DNA of 64,000 nucleotides from positions 1-64,000 of the forward strand of contig NZ_JAUSUB010000004.1 in NCBI RefSeq assembly GCF_030813235.1, given 5' to 3'. This stretch comes from Cytobacillus purgationiresistens. GTDB lineage: Bacteria; Bacillota; Bacilli; Bacillales; Cytobacillaceae. Shown one piece after another: positions 18,089-27,650 of the stretch (the first letter of the stretch is position 1; each line of letters starts with the position of its first letter). The position numbers and the translations under genes were made by a program. A model generated the notes under the pieces. It saw only the letters and a list, made by a program, of their open reading frames with translations. It made no database searches and was not told the origin of the DNA.

Positions 18089-18907
18089 TTAACCGATTGC
18101 GTTTACGATGCCTTTTACATATGAAAGAAAATGCTGCTTCACCATTTCGGTCGTTTCGATCACTTCCTCATGATTCAATGGCTGATCTAAAATCCCTGCA
18201 GCCATATTGGAAATACATGAGATCCCCAGTACTTCCATCCCTGCATGATTAGCTACAATGACTTCTGGAACTGTTGACATGCCAACGGCGTCTCCACCCA
18301 ACGTCCTTAACATCCGGACCTCGGCAGGCGTCTCATATACAGGGCCTGTATTCCCTACATATACGCCCTCTTGAATGTTTAAACTTAAGCCCTTTGCCAC
18401 TTCCTTCGCTTGTTTTGTTAAAGATTTGGAATAGGCTTCTGACATATCAGGGAATCGAACTCCAAGCGCGTTATCGTTTCGACCAATAAGCGGGTTTCCA
18501 CCCATATTATTTATATGATCCGTAATAAGCATTAAATCGCCAGGAGAGAAGCTTTCATTGATTCCTCCAGCAGCATTTGTAACGATGAGTTTTTCAACAC
18601 CGAGCTCCTTCATCACTCTGACTGGAAATGTAACAGTCTCAAAGGAATATCCTTCGTAATAATGAAAGCGTCCTTGCATGGCAACAACTTCCACTCCATT
18701 CAAACTACCAAACACGAGCTGGCCAGCATGGCCTTCTACAGTCGAAACTGGAAACTCAGGTATACCTTCATACGGAATTTTAACTGGGTTCTCAATTTCA
18801 TCCGCTAAAACGCCCAATCCTGAACCAAGAATAAGGCCGATCTTTGGCTTTTTCCTATATTGTCCTTTTAAAAAGGCTGAAGCCTCTTGTATTTTTGAAT
18901 AATTCAA
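18089..18907 (-). CDS. punA: Purine nucleoside phosphorylase
   Basis: A 272-residue trimeric-type PNP (called PupG in B. subtilis) that cleaves guanosine and inosine with phosphate. Visible motifs are the phosphate-binding GSGLG near 28-32, GRFHYYEG near 79-86, TNAAGGIN near 109-116 and the MSTVPE segment near 215-220 in the base-binding region. The start is TTG, supported by AAGGGAG nine bases before it. It lies between deoB and pdp. Confidence 0.95.
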   Translation of the reverse strand: MNYSKIQEASAFLKGQYRKKPKIGLILGSGLGVLADEIENPVKIPYEGIPEFPVSTVEGHAGQLVFGSLNGVEVVAMQGRFHYYEGYSFETVTFPVRVMKELGVEKLIVTNAAGGINESFSPGDLMLITDHINNMGGNPLIGRNDNALGVRFPDMSEAYSKSLTKQAKEVAKGLSLNIQEGVYVGNTGPVYETPAEVRMLRTLGGDAVGMSTVPEVIVANHAGMEVLGISCISNMAAGILDQPLNHEEVIETTEMVKQHFLSYVKGIVNAIG

Positions 18908-18933
18908 TGATATGAACTCCCTTCACCGCTTGA

Positions 18934-20118
18934 TTATTTTAAAGACTGTAAAAAGCTTTTTCCCGATTGGGGCAGCTTTACATTAAAGTTCTCTGCAATT
19001 GTAGCGCCAATATCGGCAAACGTCTCGCCAATTGGAAGTGCTTTTCCTTCAGCCATTCGTTTATTGTATACAAGCAAAGGCACATACTCTCTCGTATGAT
19101 CCGTTCCCGGATGTATTGGATCATTCCCATGGTCAGCTGTAATAATGAGCAGGTCATCCTCCGACATTTTCGCAAAGAGCTCAGGAAGGCGCGCATCGTA
19201 TTCTTCAAGTGCTCTCCCATACCCTTCAGGATCACGACGATGACCAAATAACGCATCAAAATCCACTAAGTTTAAAAAGCTTAACCCAGTGAAGTCCTTA
19301 TCAAACGTTTGCAGCAGCCTGTCCATCCCATCCATATTTGAAGTGGTGCGTATCGCCTCAGTCACACCTTCACCATCATAGATATCATTAATTTTGCCAA
19401 TGGCAATTACGTCCAGGCCTTCATCCTGCATTTCATTCATAACTGTACGCCCAAACGGTTTCAATGCATAATCATGGCGATTCGAAGTCCTTGCAAAGCT
19501 TCCTGGTGAACCAATGAACGGTCTTGCTATGACACGTCCCACCATATATTTTTCATCTAAAGTCAATTCTCTTGCAATTTCACAAATTTTATATTGCTCT
19601 TCGATCGGAATGATTCCTTCATGTGCGGCAATCTGTAAGACCGAGTCTGCTGAGGTATACACAATTAACGCACCAGTAGCCATATGCTCTTCACCGAGCT
19701 CTTCCATGATGACAGTTCCACTTGCCGGTTTATTACCAATTACCTTCCTGCCAGTCCGTGCCTCTAGTTCCGCAACCAATTCGGGAGGAAACCCATTTGG
19801 AAAAACTTGAAAAGGTGTATCCACTGTAAGGCCCATGATCTCCCAATGACCGGTCATCGTATCTTTCCCAACAGAAGCTTCCTGCAGCTTTGTATAATAA
19901 GCAAGCGGTTTTTCTGTTTTTTGAATGCCTTTAATCTCTCGAATATGGCTAAACCCTAAGCTTCCCATGTTTGGCATATGAAGTCCGTTCATTTTTTCCG
20001 CAATATGACCTATTGTATCCGACCCTTCGTCACCAAAATTCTTCGCATCAGGCGCTTCGCCAATACCGACTGAATCCATGACAATTAAAAAGACTCTTTT
20101 GTATGTAAATTCTTGCAT
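18934..20118 (-). CDS. deoB: Phosphopentomutase
   Basis: A 394-residue alkaline-phosphatase-fold enzyme interconverting (deoxy)ribose 1- and 5-phosphates. Metal ligands are visible in [14 protein letters not shown] near residue 12 and in [20 protein letters not shown] near 325-344. The phosphorylated threonine region is DTMTGHWE near 84-91. GGAGG precedes the ATG. It is the first gene of deoB-punA-pdp. Confidence 0.97.
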   Translation of the reverse strand: MQEFTYKRVFLIVMDSVGIGEAPDAKNFGDEGSDTIGHIAEKMNGLHMPNMGSLGFSHIREIKGIQKTEKPLAYYTKLQEASVGKDTMTGHWEIMGLTVDTPFQVFPNGFPPELVAELEARTGRKVIGNKPASGTVIMEELGEEHMATGALIVYTSADSVLQIAAHEGIIPIEEQYKICEIARELTLDEKYMVGRVIARPFIGSPGSFARTSNRHDYALKPFGRTVMNEMQDEGLDVIAIGKINDIYDGEGVTEAIRTTSNMDGMDRLLQTFDKDFTGLSFLNLVDFDALFGHRRDPEGYGRALEEYDARLPELFAKMSEDDLLIITADHGNDPIHPGTDHTREYVPLLVYNKRMAEGKALPIGETFADIGATIAENFNVKLPQSGKSFLQSLK

Positions 20119-20351
20119 TATGCTATTCCTCCTTCAATCTGAATAAAATGACAATTAAGCGAACAAGAAATGATGATCATCTATTTTCATTTCACTTAAG
20201 TAAACTTTTGAAAATGCAATTGGTTCATTGCTCCAGCAATTATAAAATAAAGTATCCGCTCTCGCACAAACATATATTACCCGTTCATATCCCAATCAAC
20301 ACAATATGTATCTATATGTCGGAAGTCTGACATCTCTATTGTACTGAATTC

Positions 20352-20395
20352 CAAAAAGAAAAACAGCCCTTTTAGATAATTTCTTTGGCTGCTCT
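20352..20395 (-). terminator. Terminator after xerD
   Basis: CAGCC pairs with GGCTG across an AT-rich loop and is followed on the minus strand by TTTTTCTTTTT. The stem is short. The 230 bases from here to deoB show no gene. Confidence 0.55.
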
Positions 20396-20413
20396 TAAAA
20401 TATGAAACTATGA

Positions 20414-21316
20414 TTAGGCCCGTGGATGAAACTGGCTATATACATCTTTCAATCTAGCTTTTGATACATGAGTATAAATCTGCGTAGTTGAAATATCCGC
20501 ATGACCCAACATCTCTTGAACCGCCCGCAGATCTGCTCCATTCTCAAGCAAATGTGTGGCAAAGGAGTGCCTTAATGTATGAGGTGTTAATTCCTTTTGA
20601 ATGCCAGCTTCTTCTGCAAGCCGTTTCAAAATCTTCCAAAACCCTTGTCTTGTTAGCCCTTTACCATGGTGATTTAAAAACAAGACATCCACTTTATGCT
20701 TACTTTTGGCAAACTGAGGTCTTCCTTCATTTATATACTTCTCAAGTGCACCTTGAGCTGTTCTCCCCAAAGGAATGATTCTTTCTTTATTCCCTTTGCC
20801 AATACATCTAACGAATCCCATAGATAAATGAATATCACCTATTTCTAGGTTGATTAATTCACTTACCCTAATTCCTGTCGCATACAATAGCTCAAGCATA
20901 GCTTTGTTTCGCAGACCGAAGTGATTCACGAGCTTGGGCGTTTCAAGCAAGGTTTCCACTTCCGCCATACTAAGCACCTTCGGCAATGTTCTCTCTGGCT
21001 GTGGTGATTCAATATGAACGGAAGGATCGTGATCGGTCACTTTTTCACGAAGAAGAAACTGATGGAAAGCGCGGATGGAAGCTGTGTGGCGCGCCAATGT
21101 TTTCGAAGACTTGCCCTGCTCTTTCAAATGCGCCAAAAAATGGACAATATAGAGTCGTTGGACTGCGTTTAGCTCAGGCAATTTCTCCACCTTGGCTACA
21201 TATTTTATATAGCTTTTTAAATCACGCTCATATGAAAGAATGGTGTTTTTTGCAAGACCTTTTTCAACCACTAAATAATGGATAAAATCTTTAAGCTGAT
21301 CGTTCATCACCTGCAT
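20414..21316 (-). CDS. xerD: Site-specific tyrosine recombinase XerD
   Basis: A 300-residue tyrosine recombinase (RipX in B. subtilis) that resolves chromosome dimers at dif with XerC. The N-terminal SAM-like core-binding domain spans about 1-90. The catalytic residues are present: Arg in ATGIRVSEL, His and Arg in [10 protein letters not shown], His in LGHADIST, and Tyr in TQIYTHVS. The start at 21316 has GGGGAG seven bases upstream, inside the last codons of yqzK; an ATG five codons earlier lacks a site. Confidence 0.96.
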   Translation of the reverse strand: MQVMNDQLKDFIHYLVVEKGLAKNTILSYERDLKSYIKYVAKVEKLPELNAVQRLYIVHFLAHLKEQGKSSKTLARHTASIRAFHQFLLREKVTDHDPSVHIESPQPERTLPKVLSMAEVETLLETPKLVNHFGLRNKAMLELLYATGIRVSELINLEIGDIHLSMGFVRCIGKGNKERIIPLGRTAQGALEKYINEGRPQFAKSKHKVDVLFLNHHGKGLTRQGFWKILKRLAEEAGIQKELTPHTLRHSFATHLLENGADLRAVQEMLGHADISTTQIYTHVSKARLKDVYSQFHPRA

Positions 21317-21320
21317 AATA

Positions 21321-21548
21321 TTACTCCCCATTTAAATAGAAAAGAATTAAGCGATCAAACCATGTAGAATCTGTATCATTTCCACTTGAAACTACTTTAA
21401 CTGCCGCTCCATTTGGTTCATCATATCTATGGTAATCTTGATACTCCTCATTTAACCACATAATACCATAATAAAAAAGGATTGTGCATCCAGTAAACAG
21501 CACGAAAACCTTGACAGTTTGATAAGCTACTTTAAACCAGGATTTCAT
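21321..21548 (-). CDS. yqzK: YqzK family small membrane protein (DUF4227)
   Basis: A 75-residue protein with one N-terminal membrane segment ([20 protein letters not shown] near 9-28) and a conserved [15 protein letters not shown] stretch. It lies between fur and xerD as yqzK does in B. subtilis. The start at 21548 is supported by GGGGGAG; a 33-codon upstream extension is not. The function is unknown. Confidence 0.82.
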   Translation of the reverse strand: MKSWFKVAYQTVKVFVLFTGCTILFYYGIMWLNEEYQDYHRYDEPNGAAVKVVSSGNDTDSTWFDRLILFYLNGE

Positions 21549-21849
21549 TTCTTCTCCCCCACAATAGTTCTTATTATTAAAAGATATGCCAATTTGGACA
21601 AGAATTATACCTATAATAGGGAAGGTTACTGGAAAATGCATGAACAATCCTAAGAAAAGGAGTAAAACATGATTGTGTGGTTTCCAATAGTTATAGCCAA
21701 TAGTCTTTAGCTGATTTTAAAAGGTTTTATATTCTATTTCATATCTTGATTTTTTCTAAGATTTATAATAAATCGTCAGCCCAGTAAAGTATATGAAGGC
21801 ATATCTGCCTTATGATTCTCGGGTTTATAAGGATGGGGATAAACAAAAT

Positions 21850-21880
21850 AAAAACCTTTTCCATTGTAGAAAAGGTTTTT
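21850..21880 (-). terminator. Terminator after fur
   Basis: AAAACCTTTTC pairs with GAAAAGGTTTT immediately after the fur stop. The A and T runs on its flanks make it a strong intrinsic terminator. Confidence 0.9.
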
Positions 21881-21882
21881 GA

Positions 21883-22347
21883 CTAAGCGTCCGATTCATC
21901 ATCTTTTTTCTTATCTAGGCAGCGATAGCAAATGCCGTGGAAGGTTAAGCGATGATCTTTTATTTTAAAGTTCCATCTTCTTTCAACTACTTCTTCAACG
22001 TCTTCAAGAAGATCTTCTTGAATTTCATCCACTGCTCCACATTCTATGCATACAAGATGATGATGGAAATGGGCTGCGCCTTCTTGACGTAAATCATATC
22101 GGGAAACACCATCACCAAAATTAATTTTATCAACAATTTTCAATTCAGTAAGTAATTCAAGCGTTCTATATACAGTTGCTAAGCCTATTTCAGGCGATTT
22201 TTCTTTAACAAGGAGGTATACATCTTCCGCACTTAAATGGTCCTCTTCATGTTCTAACAAAACGCGAACCGTTGCTTCACGCTGTGGTGTTAGTTTATAA
22301 CTGGATGAATGCAATTGCTTCTTTATTCTATCGATTCTGCTTTCCAT
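21883..22347 (-). CDS. fur: Ferric uptake regulator Fur
   Basis: A 154-residue iron-responsive repressor. The winged helix occupies roughly 1-88 (recognition region IGLATVYRTLELLTE). Metal ligands follow in AAHFHHHLVCIECG near 91-104 and CYRC near 141-144. The two CxxC pairs form the structural zinc site. Placement next to yqzK and xerD matches B. subtilis fur rather than perR or zur. GAGGGAGGGA precedes the ATG. Confidence 0.95.
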   Translation of the reverse strand: MESRIDRIKKQLHSSSYKLTPQREATVRVLLEHEEDHLSAEDVYLLVKEKSPEIGLATVYRTLELLTELKIVDKINFGDGVSRYDLRQEGAAHFHHHLVCIECGAVDEIQEDLLEDVEEVVERRWNFKIKDHRLTFHGICYRCLDKKKDDESDA

Positions 22348-22432
22348 ACCGAAAGTCCCTCCCTCACCACTAACATTCTCATTATAACAGATAGCAGATG
22401 AGAATCAAAATAAAATTATTACAAATAAGAGT

Positions 22433-22469
22433 GAATATTAATTATCAAAAAAGAATAATTATCATTATA
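22433..22469 (-). promoter_or_regulatory. Possible Fur/PerR-type operator upstream of fur
   Basis: AATTATCATTAT and a nearby ATTATCA half-site resemble Fur-family boxes (TGATAATNATTATCA). B. subtilis fur is controlled by PerR through such a site. The match is imperfect in an AT-rich region. Confidence 0.3.
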
Positions 22470-22804
22470 TTACTATTCTAGTAATGGAGCTTATTTGAAT
22501 CATATTTTAGCAGTGGAAGTGTTTGTTTTATACTTCAACCATCGAGCCTAAGTCGCTTTCTATTGATGAATGATATATACCTTTTACCCCTAAACGAAAT
22601 AAGCTAAGCGAAGAGTTAAGTTTTTTAGATAGGAACACTGCATTTCAACTTAAGTTGCTATTATTGTATTGAATGTTTTTGTTTTCCTACGTATGGTGTA
22701 AGGTGCATGAGGTTCTTTGAATGCGTATTTTTCTCGTTTCTGGAAGAGGTCAGACTCCGTTTTTATCCAGCCTTCTTTTCAGCCCCTTCATCTTTTCTTA
22801 AACA
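22470..22804. other. Intergenic stretch with no supported gene
   Basis: About 330 bases lie between the fur promoter region and the spoIIM terminator. I see no reading frame with a ribosome binding site, no repeat longer than a dozen bases and no structured RNA. Confidence 0.6.
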
Positions 22805-22840
22805 TAAAAATAGTGCAAAAATCCATTGAGGATTCCGCAC
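22805..22840 (-). terminator. Terminator after spoIIM
   Basis: GTGC-GGAATCC pairs with GGATT-GCAC just past the spoIIM stop, followed on the minus strand by TATTTTTATG. Confidence 0.75.
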
Positions 22841-22855
22841 AGTGTAAAAATAATA

Positions 22856-23497
22856 TTAAATAACGGATTCAATCACCGTTTTCATTAAAGTTGGTGATAC
22901 AAATGCTTCTACTCCAGCAGCTGCTCCCAAGCATATTATCGCAGCGGCAAAAGCGATCATATACCCCCCAAAAAGCGGCAATATCGGACTTCCTATCTTT
23001 TTCATAAACTGCCGTTTGATCATTTTTAACGAAAGGGCGACAGCCAATGTCGCAGCAACGATAAAAATTGGAATGATAATCAGATTTTGTGGAAGAACAG
23101 ATACAAAGGATAATAAAAATCCATGCCATCCCATTTGATTAACTAAGAAGCCTACAGTAAATCCCACTACCATGCCTTTTATAAATAATAGGATAAGAAT
23201 AACCGGCAAGCCGATAATTGATATACCAAGGAGCCAGATCAGACCGATAAATTTACTATTATGAAACAAACTCTGCTGAAATAGATCCCCTGGAGAAGCT
23301 ACTTCCCCTGTAGCAACTTGGCCAAAAAACTGTGTTAAATAGTAGAACAAATCTTCTTTCTGAGTCAAACTTAAACTGTTTACTACCACAGCACCAAAAA
23401 TAACACCCATTAGAAATAGCACAATTACAAATAAATAGATTGAGGAATGCTCGCGGAAATGATTTGCGACGACGTTCTGGTATATTTTTTTCTTCAT
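22856..23497 (-). CDS. spoIIM: Stage II sporulation protein M
   Basis: A 213-residue membrane protein with about five hydrophobic helices (SSIYLFVIVLFLMGVIFGAV near 18-37 onward) of the SpoIIM family. With SpoIID and SpoIIP it forms the peptidoglycan-degrading engulfment machine at the sporulation septum. GGAGGAAGAGCA precedes the ATG. Its position between fur and the nudF block matches B. subtilis. Confidence 0.93.
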   Translation of the reverse strand: MKKKIYQNVVANHFREHSSIYLFVIVLFLMGVIFGAVVVNSLSLTQKEDLFYYLTQFFGQVATGEVASPGDLFQQSLFHNSKFIGLIWLLGISIIGLPVILILLFIKGMVVGFTVGFLVNQMGWHGFLLSFVSVLPQNLIIIPIFIVAATLAVALSLKMIKRQFMKKIGSPILPLFGGYMIAFAAAIICLGAAAGVEAFVSPTLMKTVIESVI

Positions 23498-23654
23498 TGC
23501 TCTTCCTCCTGTACATTTTTACTTATTAAAGTGTATGCTTGTCCTTTTTATGTATGACAGAAAGAATAAAAAAATTGATTAATACAGATTATTTGTATTG
23601 TCTAAGTTTCCATTCACGTATATAATTGAAAAAAATTCACAGGGGGGTTTCACC

Positions 23655-24221
23655 ATGAAGCCAGTTTTAATAGACTTTCCAGAACGAATAGAAACAGAGC
23701 GGCTCTATTTTCGACCTTGTTTGCCTGGTGATGGAGCAGTGGTACAAGAATCAATCACAGCTTCAAGGGAGAGCTTGAGTGAGTGGCTGCCATTCGCCGT
23801 AAAAGAACAGTCTGCCTCCGAGGTAGAAGCAGGTATTCGGCAGTCACATGCAGACTTCATTTTGCGAACTGATTTTAGGATGCATATTTTTCGTAAAGAG
23901 GACGAAATGTTTATCGGTTCAATCGGACTTCACCGTGTTAATTGGGATGTGCGAAAATTCGAAATTGGTTATTGGTGTGATACACGTCAAAGTAAAAAAG
24001 GGTACATAACAGAAGCCGTGGAGAAACTGACTGACTTCACATTTACTCATTTGCAGGCGAATCGAGTTGAAATTCGATGTGATACTATGAATCTGAATAG
24101 CAGGCATATTCCAGAACGTCTCGGCTTCACACTTGAGGGAATATTAAGAAGCGACAGCCTGGGGACAGATGGGAATACGTTGCGCGATACTTGTGTATTT
24201 GCAAAGATTAAAGGTGAGTGA
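23655..24221 (+). CDS. GNAT acetyltransferase, RimJ/RimL type
   Basis: A 188-residue N-acetyltransferase with the RimJ/RimL layout: ETERLYFRPCLPGDGAVVQE at the start, RKFEIGYWCDTRQSKKGYITEAV near 98-120 carrying the acetyl-CoA loop, and a C-terminal ERLGFTLEG near 157-165. The start is ATG 23655 with a GGGGGG site. It is transcribed divergently from spoIIM. The substrate cannot be told; ribosomal proteins or small amines are possible. Confidence 0.82.
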   Translation: MKPVLIDFPERIETERLYFRPCLPGDGAVVQESITASRESLSEWLPFAVKEQSASEVEAGIRQSHADFILRTDFRMHIFRKEDEMFIGSIGLHRVNWDVRKFEIGYWCDTRQSKKGYITEAVEKLTDFTFTHLQANRVEIRCDTMNLNSRHIPERLGFTLEGILRSDSLGTDGNTLRDTCVFAKIKGE

Positions 24222-24229
24222 ATTTAACT

Positions 24230-24283
24230 AAAAAGAGCATTCCCACTCAGTCATCCCATGACCTGATGAGAAAGCTCTTTTTT
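24230..24283. terminator. Bidirectional terminator between GNAT gene and endoQ
   Basis: AAAAAGAGC pairs with GCTCTTTTTT, with an inner TCAG/CTGA helix, and lies between two converging genes. Confidence 0.75.
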
Positions 24284-24287
24284 ATTT

Positions 24288-25454
24288 TTAAGATTTTGCG
24301 ATTTTCCCATACTTCCCTCCACCACCGGCATCAAGTTTCAGCTTTCCTTCTCTAGCGGCAATGATCTGCTTTGCGATGGATTCCGGAATCACACTCTTCA
24401 TCGATTCGTAAGGCACTTGATGCAAGATCGCCATTTCTGTCCCAAAATGATTTAATAATCGCTCAAGCATTTTCGGACCTAGTCCCGGAATGAATTCAAG
24501 GGGAACTTGATGAATATATGGGGGCCGTTTATGGGCATTCCTATCCCCTGACTCTAATTCTTTAATTCGTTCTGCCACACCTTTAATGCATTTCTTGCTG
24601 TCGCAATAGCGGCACTGGGCAGCATGTCCATCATAAGAGTTCAGGCATTTTGCACACACCGTCTGATGATACTTCCCTAGAAGCGGATCGAGTCCATAAT
24701 TGGCGCTCACATTCCTGCCGTCTTCATTTCTTAAGGCTTTGGCAAATTCTTTAAAGGTCGGCTTCTCCAGCTGAATCAACTGATACTCTCGCGCAATTTT
24801 TTTTAATGAATGAGCGTCAGAATTCGTTAAAAATGTAAATGGATGAAGTTCTGAGATTAGGTCAGCCATAGCGGTATTGGCACTTAATCCAAGTTCGATG
24901 GCGTCAATGGCTTCGACATCAAAGACCTCGGTCATGGATTTCACTACACCTTTTCCATACATACTTTTAAAAGGAGTAAACACATGGGCAGGAATAAACA
25001 ACCCCGAGAGACTTTTTACTTCTTTCTGCAATTCTCGCCCGCTCGCATAGATTCGCTGGGAGCTTAATTGAACATTCTTCAGATGCTGTGCCAGCCATGA
25101 TGAAAATTCCTTCATCGCATGCATTGAAGGAAAGTAGCAGAGTACATGAATGGGACCATGACAATGTTCATCATAAATTTCCAATTCAGATCCTGGAATA
25201 ATCGTCAGATCCCCATATTGAAGGCCGCCCTCTTCAGATTGTATTAAGGTGCCTTTTGCAAGCAGCTGTTCAATTTCTGCAATCACTTCAGGAGAATGAC
25301 AATCAATGATCCCGATTATATCCAGTCCTTTTTCATTCCGCGCATGTTTAATAATATTTGAAAAGGTAAGCGTCTTCGCACCAGTAATCTTTACTGGTTT
25401 ACCAGCCCATGTGCGGCCAATATGAATATGCATATCTGCATAATATTTTTTCAT
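24288..25454 (-). CDS. Endonuclease Q-like DNA repair protein (YqxK family)
   Basis: A 388-residue protein of the EndoQ/TIGR00375 family. Members from archaea and Bacillus pumilus cut DNA 5' of deaminated bases. A PHP domain comes first (YADMHIHIGRTWAG near 5-18, DIIGIIDCHSPEV near 44-56, TNSDAHS near 223-229). A four-cysteine zinc site follows (CAKC ... CRYCDSKKC near 260-282), then a helix-hairpin-helix (FIPGLGPKMLERLLNHFG near 325-342). The start overlaps the nudF stop by one base. Activity is inferred from the family. Confidence 0.82.
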   Translation of the reverse strand: MKKYYADMHIHIGRTWAGKPVKITGAKTLTFSNIIKHARNEKGLDIIGIIDCHSPEVIAEIEQLLAKGTLIQSEEGGLQYGDLTIIPGSELEIYDEHCHGPIHVLCYFPSMHAMKEFSSWLAQHLKNVQLSSQRIYASGRELQKEVKSLSGLFIPAHVFTPFKSMYGKGVVKSMTEVFDVEAIDAIELGLSANTAMADLISELHPFTFLTNSDAHSLKKIAREYQLIQLEKPTFKEFAKALRNEDGRNVSANYGLDPLLGKYHQTVCAKCLNSYDGHAAQCRYCDSKKCIKGVAERIKELESGDRNAHKRPPYIHQVPLEFIPGLGPKMLERLLNHFGTEMAILHQVPYESMKSVIPESIAKQIIAAREGKLKLDAGGGGKYGKIAKS

Positions 25455-26005
25455 TACTTTTTTAACGCCTCTTGCAATTGAAGATATTGCACAGCATAAG
25501 CGGTTTTTGCATCATAAATTTTCTGTTCCTTTAACAAAATCAACGCTTCTTCTATTGAGACTTCCATCAAATTGACAAACTCGTCTTCATCCGGGGATGC
25601 CGCATCTTCTACAATTTTTAATCCCTTTGCAATATATAAATGGACGATTTCGTCTGCAAATCCTGGTGAAGTATAAAAGGAAATTAACCAATCCATCTCA
25701 TCGCAGCCATATCCTGTTTCTTCTTCAAGCTCTCTTCTCGCACATTCCATTGGATCTTCGCCTTTTTCAAGCTTGCCTGCAGGAATTTCTACAATTGTTT
25801 TCTCTAAAGCCTTGCGATACTGCTCTACCATTACTATTTTATTGTCCTCTGTAATGGCAAATACTGCCACTGCCCCAGGGTGCTTAATGACTTCCCGTTT
25901 AGAGGTTTTTCCATTTGGCAATTCCACATCTTCGAGCTGAAGACTAATGACTTTTCCAGAAAAAATTTTCTCTGTTTTGATTGTTTTTTCTTCTAGATGA
26001 CTCAT
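25454..26005 (-). CDS. nudF: ADP-ribose pyrophosphatase
   Basis: A 183-residue Nudix hydrolase converting ADP-ribose to AMP and ribose 5-phosphate. The Nudix box is complete (GKLEKGEDPMECARRELEEETGY near 79-101). The start at 26005 (MSHLEEKTIKTEKIF) follows AGGAGTG by nine bases; an 18-codon upstream extension is not supported. It is co-transcribed with the endoQ-like gene and diverges from mciZ, matching the nudF-mciZ-yqkF order of B. subtilis. Confidence 0.94.
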   Translation of the reverse strand: MSHLEEKTIKTEKIFSGKVISLQLEDVELPNGKTSKREVIKHPGAVAVFAITEDNKIVMVEQYRKALEKTIVEIPAGKLEKGEDPMECARRELEEETGYGCDEMDWLISFYTSPGFADEIVHLYIAKGLKIVEDAASPDEDEFVNLMEVSIEEALILLKEQKIYDAKTAYAVQYLQLQEALKK

Positions 26006-26081
26006 CTTTATCGTCACTCCTGTTCTATCCCGATTATGTTTGCTCATACATTTTATCATACTTTAATTGGAGGAGTATGAG

Positions 26082-26237
26082 ATGAAAATATATGTACATG
26101 AAAAGGGAATTGTTATGGCCGGAAAAGCTTGGGAAATCCGTGAGAAGTTGAAGGAATATCATAAACAATACCCGTTGTTAAAAGATTGGATCGAATCGGC
26201 GGACGGGGAAACAAAGGCGATGAAGAAAGACAGATGA
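26082..26237 (+). CDS. mciZ: MciZ, mother-cell inhibitor of FtsZ
   Basis: A 51-residue peptide whose core GKAWEIREKLKEYHK followed by LKDWI matches the 40-residue B. subtilis MciZ, which caps FtsZ filaments in the mother cell during sporulation. GGAGGAG lies seven bases before the ATG. It sits between divergent nudF and yqkF, exactly the mciZ position. It carries about 10 extra charged residues at the C-terminus (ADGETKAMKKDR). Confidence 0.9.
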   Translation: MKIYVHEKGIVMAGKAWEIREKLKEYHKQYPLLKDWIESADGETKAMKKDR

Positions 26238-26286
26238 TTTGTCGGCAATACAACTTTATCGGTAAAATAGGGGAAAATGAGGAAAT

Positions 26287-27210
26287 GTGGTGTGCGTAAT
26301 GAAAAAGAGACGGCTTGGTAACTCAGATATTTATGTAAGTGAACTGGCACTTGGATGCATGTCTTTAGGTACTGATGAAAAAGAGGCAAGAAAAGTGATT
26401 GATACTGCTCTTGAAGAAGGGATCAATTATTTTGATACCGCTGATTTATATGATTTTGGGGTCAATGAAAAGCTGATTGGTCAAGCCTTAAAGCATGTAC
26501 GGGAAGATGTTGTTGTTGCAACAAAGGTTGGAAACCGCTGGAATAGGAACAAGAGTGATTGGAAGTGGGATCCTTCTAAAGCCTATATTAAGGAAGCAGT
26601 AAAGAACAGCTTGAATCGCCTTGAGATGGATTATATCGACTTATACCAGCTGCATGGCGGTACGATTGAAGATCCAATCGATGAAACCATTGAAGCTTTC
26701 GAGGAGCTGAAAACAGAAGGAATAATCCGCGCCTATGGTATCTCATCCATTCGTCCAAATGTGATTAGAGAGTATGTAGAAAAAGCGACCATCGCTTCTG
26801 TCATGATGCAGTACAGCATTCTTGATAGACGACCTGAAGAGGAAGCCCTGCCTCTCCTTCGTGATCATCAAGTTGGTGTTGTTACTCGCGGGCCATTGGC
26901 GAAGGGAATGCTGAGCGAAAAGTGGGCTGAAAAAGCAGGAGAAAAAGGTTACTTGGAATACAGTGGAGAGGAACTCCATACAATGCTAAAACAGCTTGAA
27001 GAGAAATTTAGTGATTCACGAGTTATGACTGAAGTAGCGATGCAGTATAATCTCGCTAATGAGGCTGTATCTTCAATCATTGCAGGAGCCTCATCCGGTG
27101 CACAAGTGAAACAAAACGCTGCTGCTGTTCAGGCAAACCCGCTTTCAAAGGAAGAAATTACTTTTATTCAAGCAGTTACAAAAGCAAGCAAATACGAGGC
27201 ACATAGATAG
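26287..27210 (+). CDS. yqkF: Aldo-keto reductase YqkF
   Basis: A 307-residue NADPH-dependent aldo-keto reductase. The catalytic tetrad is readable: Asp and Tyr in NYFDTADLYDFGVNE near 45-60, Lys in VVATKVGN near 78-85 and His in YQLHGG near 117-122. The NADPH-binding C-terminal part holds SSIIAGASS near 261. The exact start is uncertain: GTG 26287 or 26290 has GAGG close upstream, while the ATG at 26299 does not. The physiological substrate is unknown. It is conserved in place after mciZ. Confidence 0.88.
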   Translation: MVCVMKKRRLGNSDIYVSELALGCMSLGTDEKEARKVIDTALEEGINYFDTADLYDFGVNEKLIGQALKHVREDVVVATKVGNRWNRNKSDWKWDPSKAYIKEAVKNSLNRLEMDYIDLYQLHGGTIEDPIDETIEAFEELKTEGIIRAYGISSIRPNVIREYVEKATIASVMMQYSILDRRPEEEALPLLRDHQVGVVTRGPLAKGMLSEKWAEKAGEKGYLEYSGEELHTMLKQLEEKFSDSRVMTEVAMQYNLANEAVSSIIAGASSGAQVKQNAAAVQANPLSKEEITFIQAVTKASKYEAHR

Positions 27211-27220
27211 TCCATTTAAT

Positions 27221-27253
27221 GAAGCCAGGTCGGATGAACTTGGCTTCTTCTTC
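27221..27253 (+). terminator. Terminator after yqkF
   Basis: GAAGCCA pairs with TGGCTTC, followed by TTCTTC. Confidence 0.65.
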
Positions 27254-27630
27254 TATTGGTAATAATAATAAAAAACAGACTACTAGGCTTTTTTTGTTTT
27301 TTAAAGGGTTTTTAAATGATTTGTAGAATAAAAGAAGTTTAGAGTTAGGAGGATTTTTATATTTGAAACAACCATAAAACGGAGTCTGAAAAAAACCGAT
27401 CATTGTTGAGACGGAGAATTTAACAGATTAAGTGTTTCATCAAATTAGCATGGCAGACAATTGGACCAAACAAACCAAAGAGAGCCTTGATGTCCATTGC
27501 CATTTTCATACAAACAGATGATCAAGTTACGGTCGTATATAAACTATGAAAAAATAGATTAGATTAATCACTATTATGATAATTTTTTCCCCTAACCGAA
27601 GAGGCTTATAAGCTTTTATCGATAGAATAC
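27254..27630. other. Intergenic stretch with no supported gene
   Basis: About 380 AT-rich bases. Overlapping short frames near 27448-27560 could be remains of a decayed gene, but none has a ribosome binding site or a recognisable product. Confidence 0.5.
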
Positions 27631-27650
27631 ATATTTCAAGGAGCAAAGTG

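Noticed and set aside
21669..21710. 13-codon hydrophobic frame with a good AAAAGGAG site upstream of yqzK
   Set aside because: Too short and without a regulatory structure or downstream gene on the same strand to support a leader peptide.
22741..22775. Shared AAACGGAGTCTGA-like string here and near 27376
   Set aside because: Only about a dozen bases in common without structure. It could be chance or the worn end of a repeat, so it is not reported as a feature.
26238..26275. Possible stray copy of the TATATCGGCGA module after mciZ
   Set aside because: The two TCGG strings are 17 rather than 20 bases apart and otherwise do not match the module.
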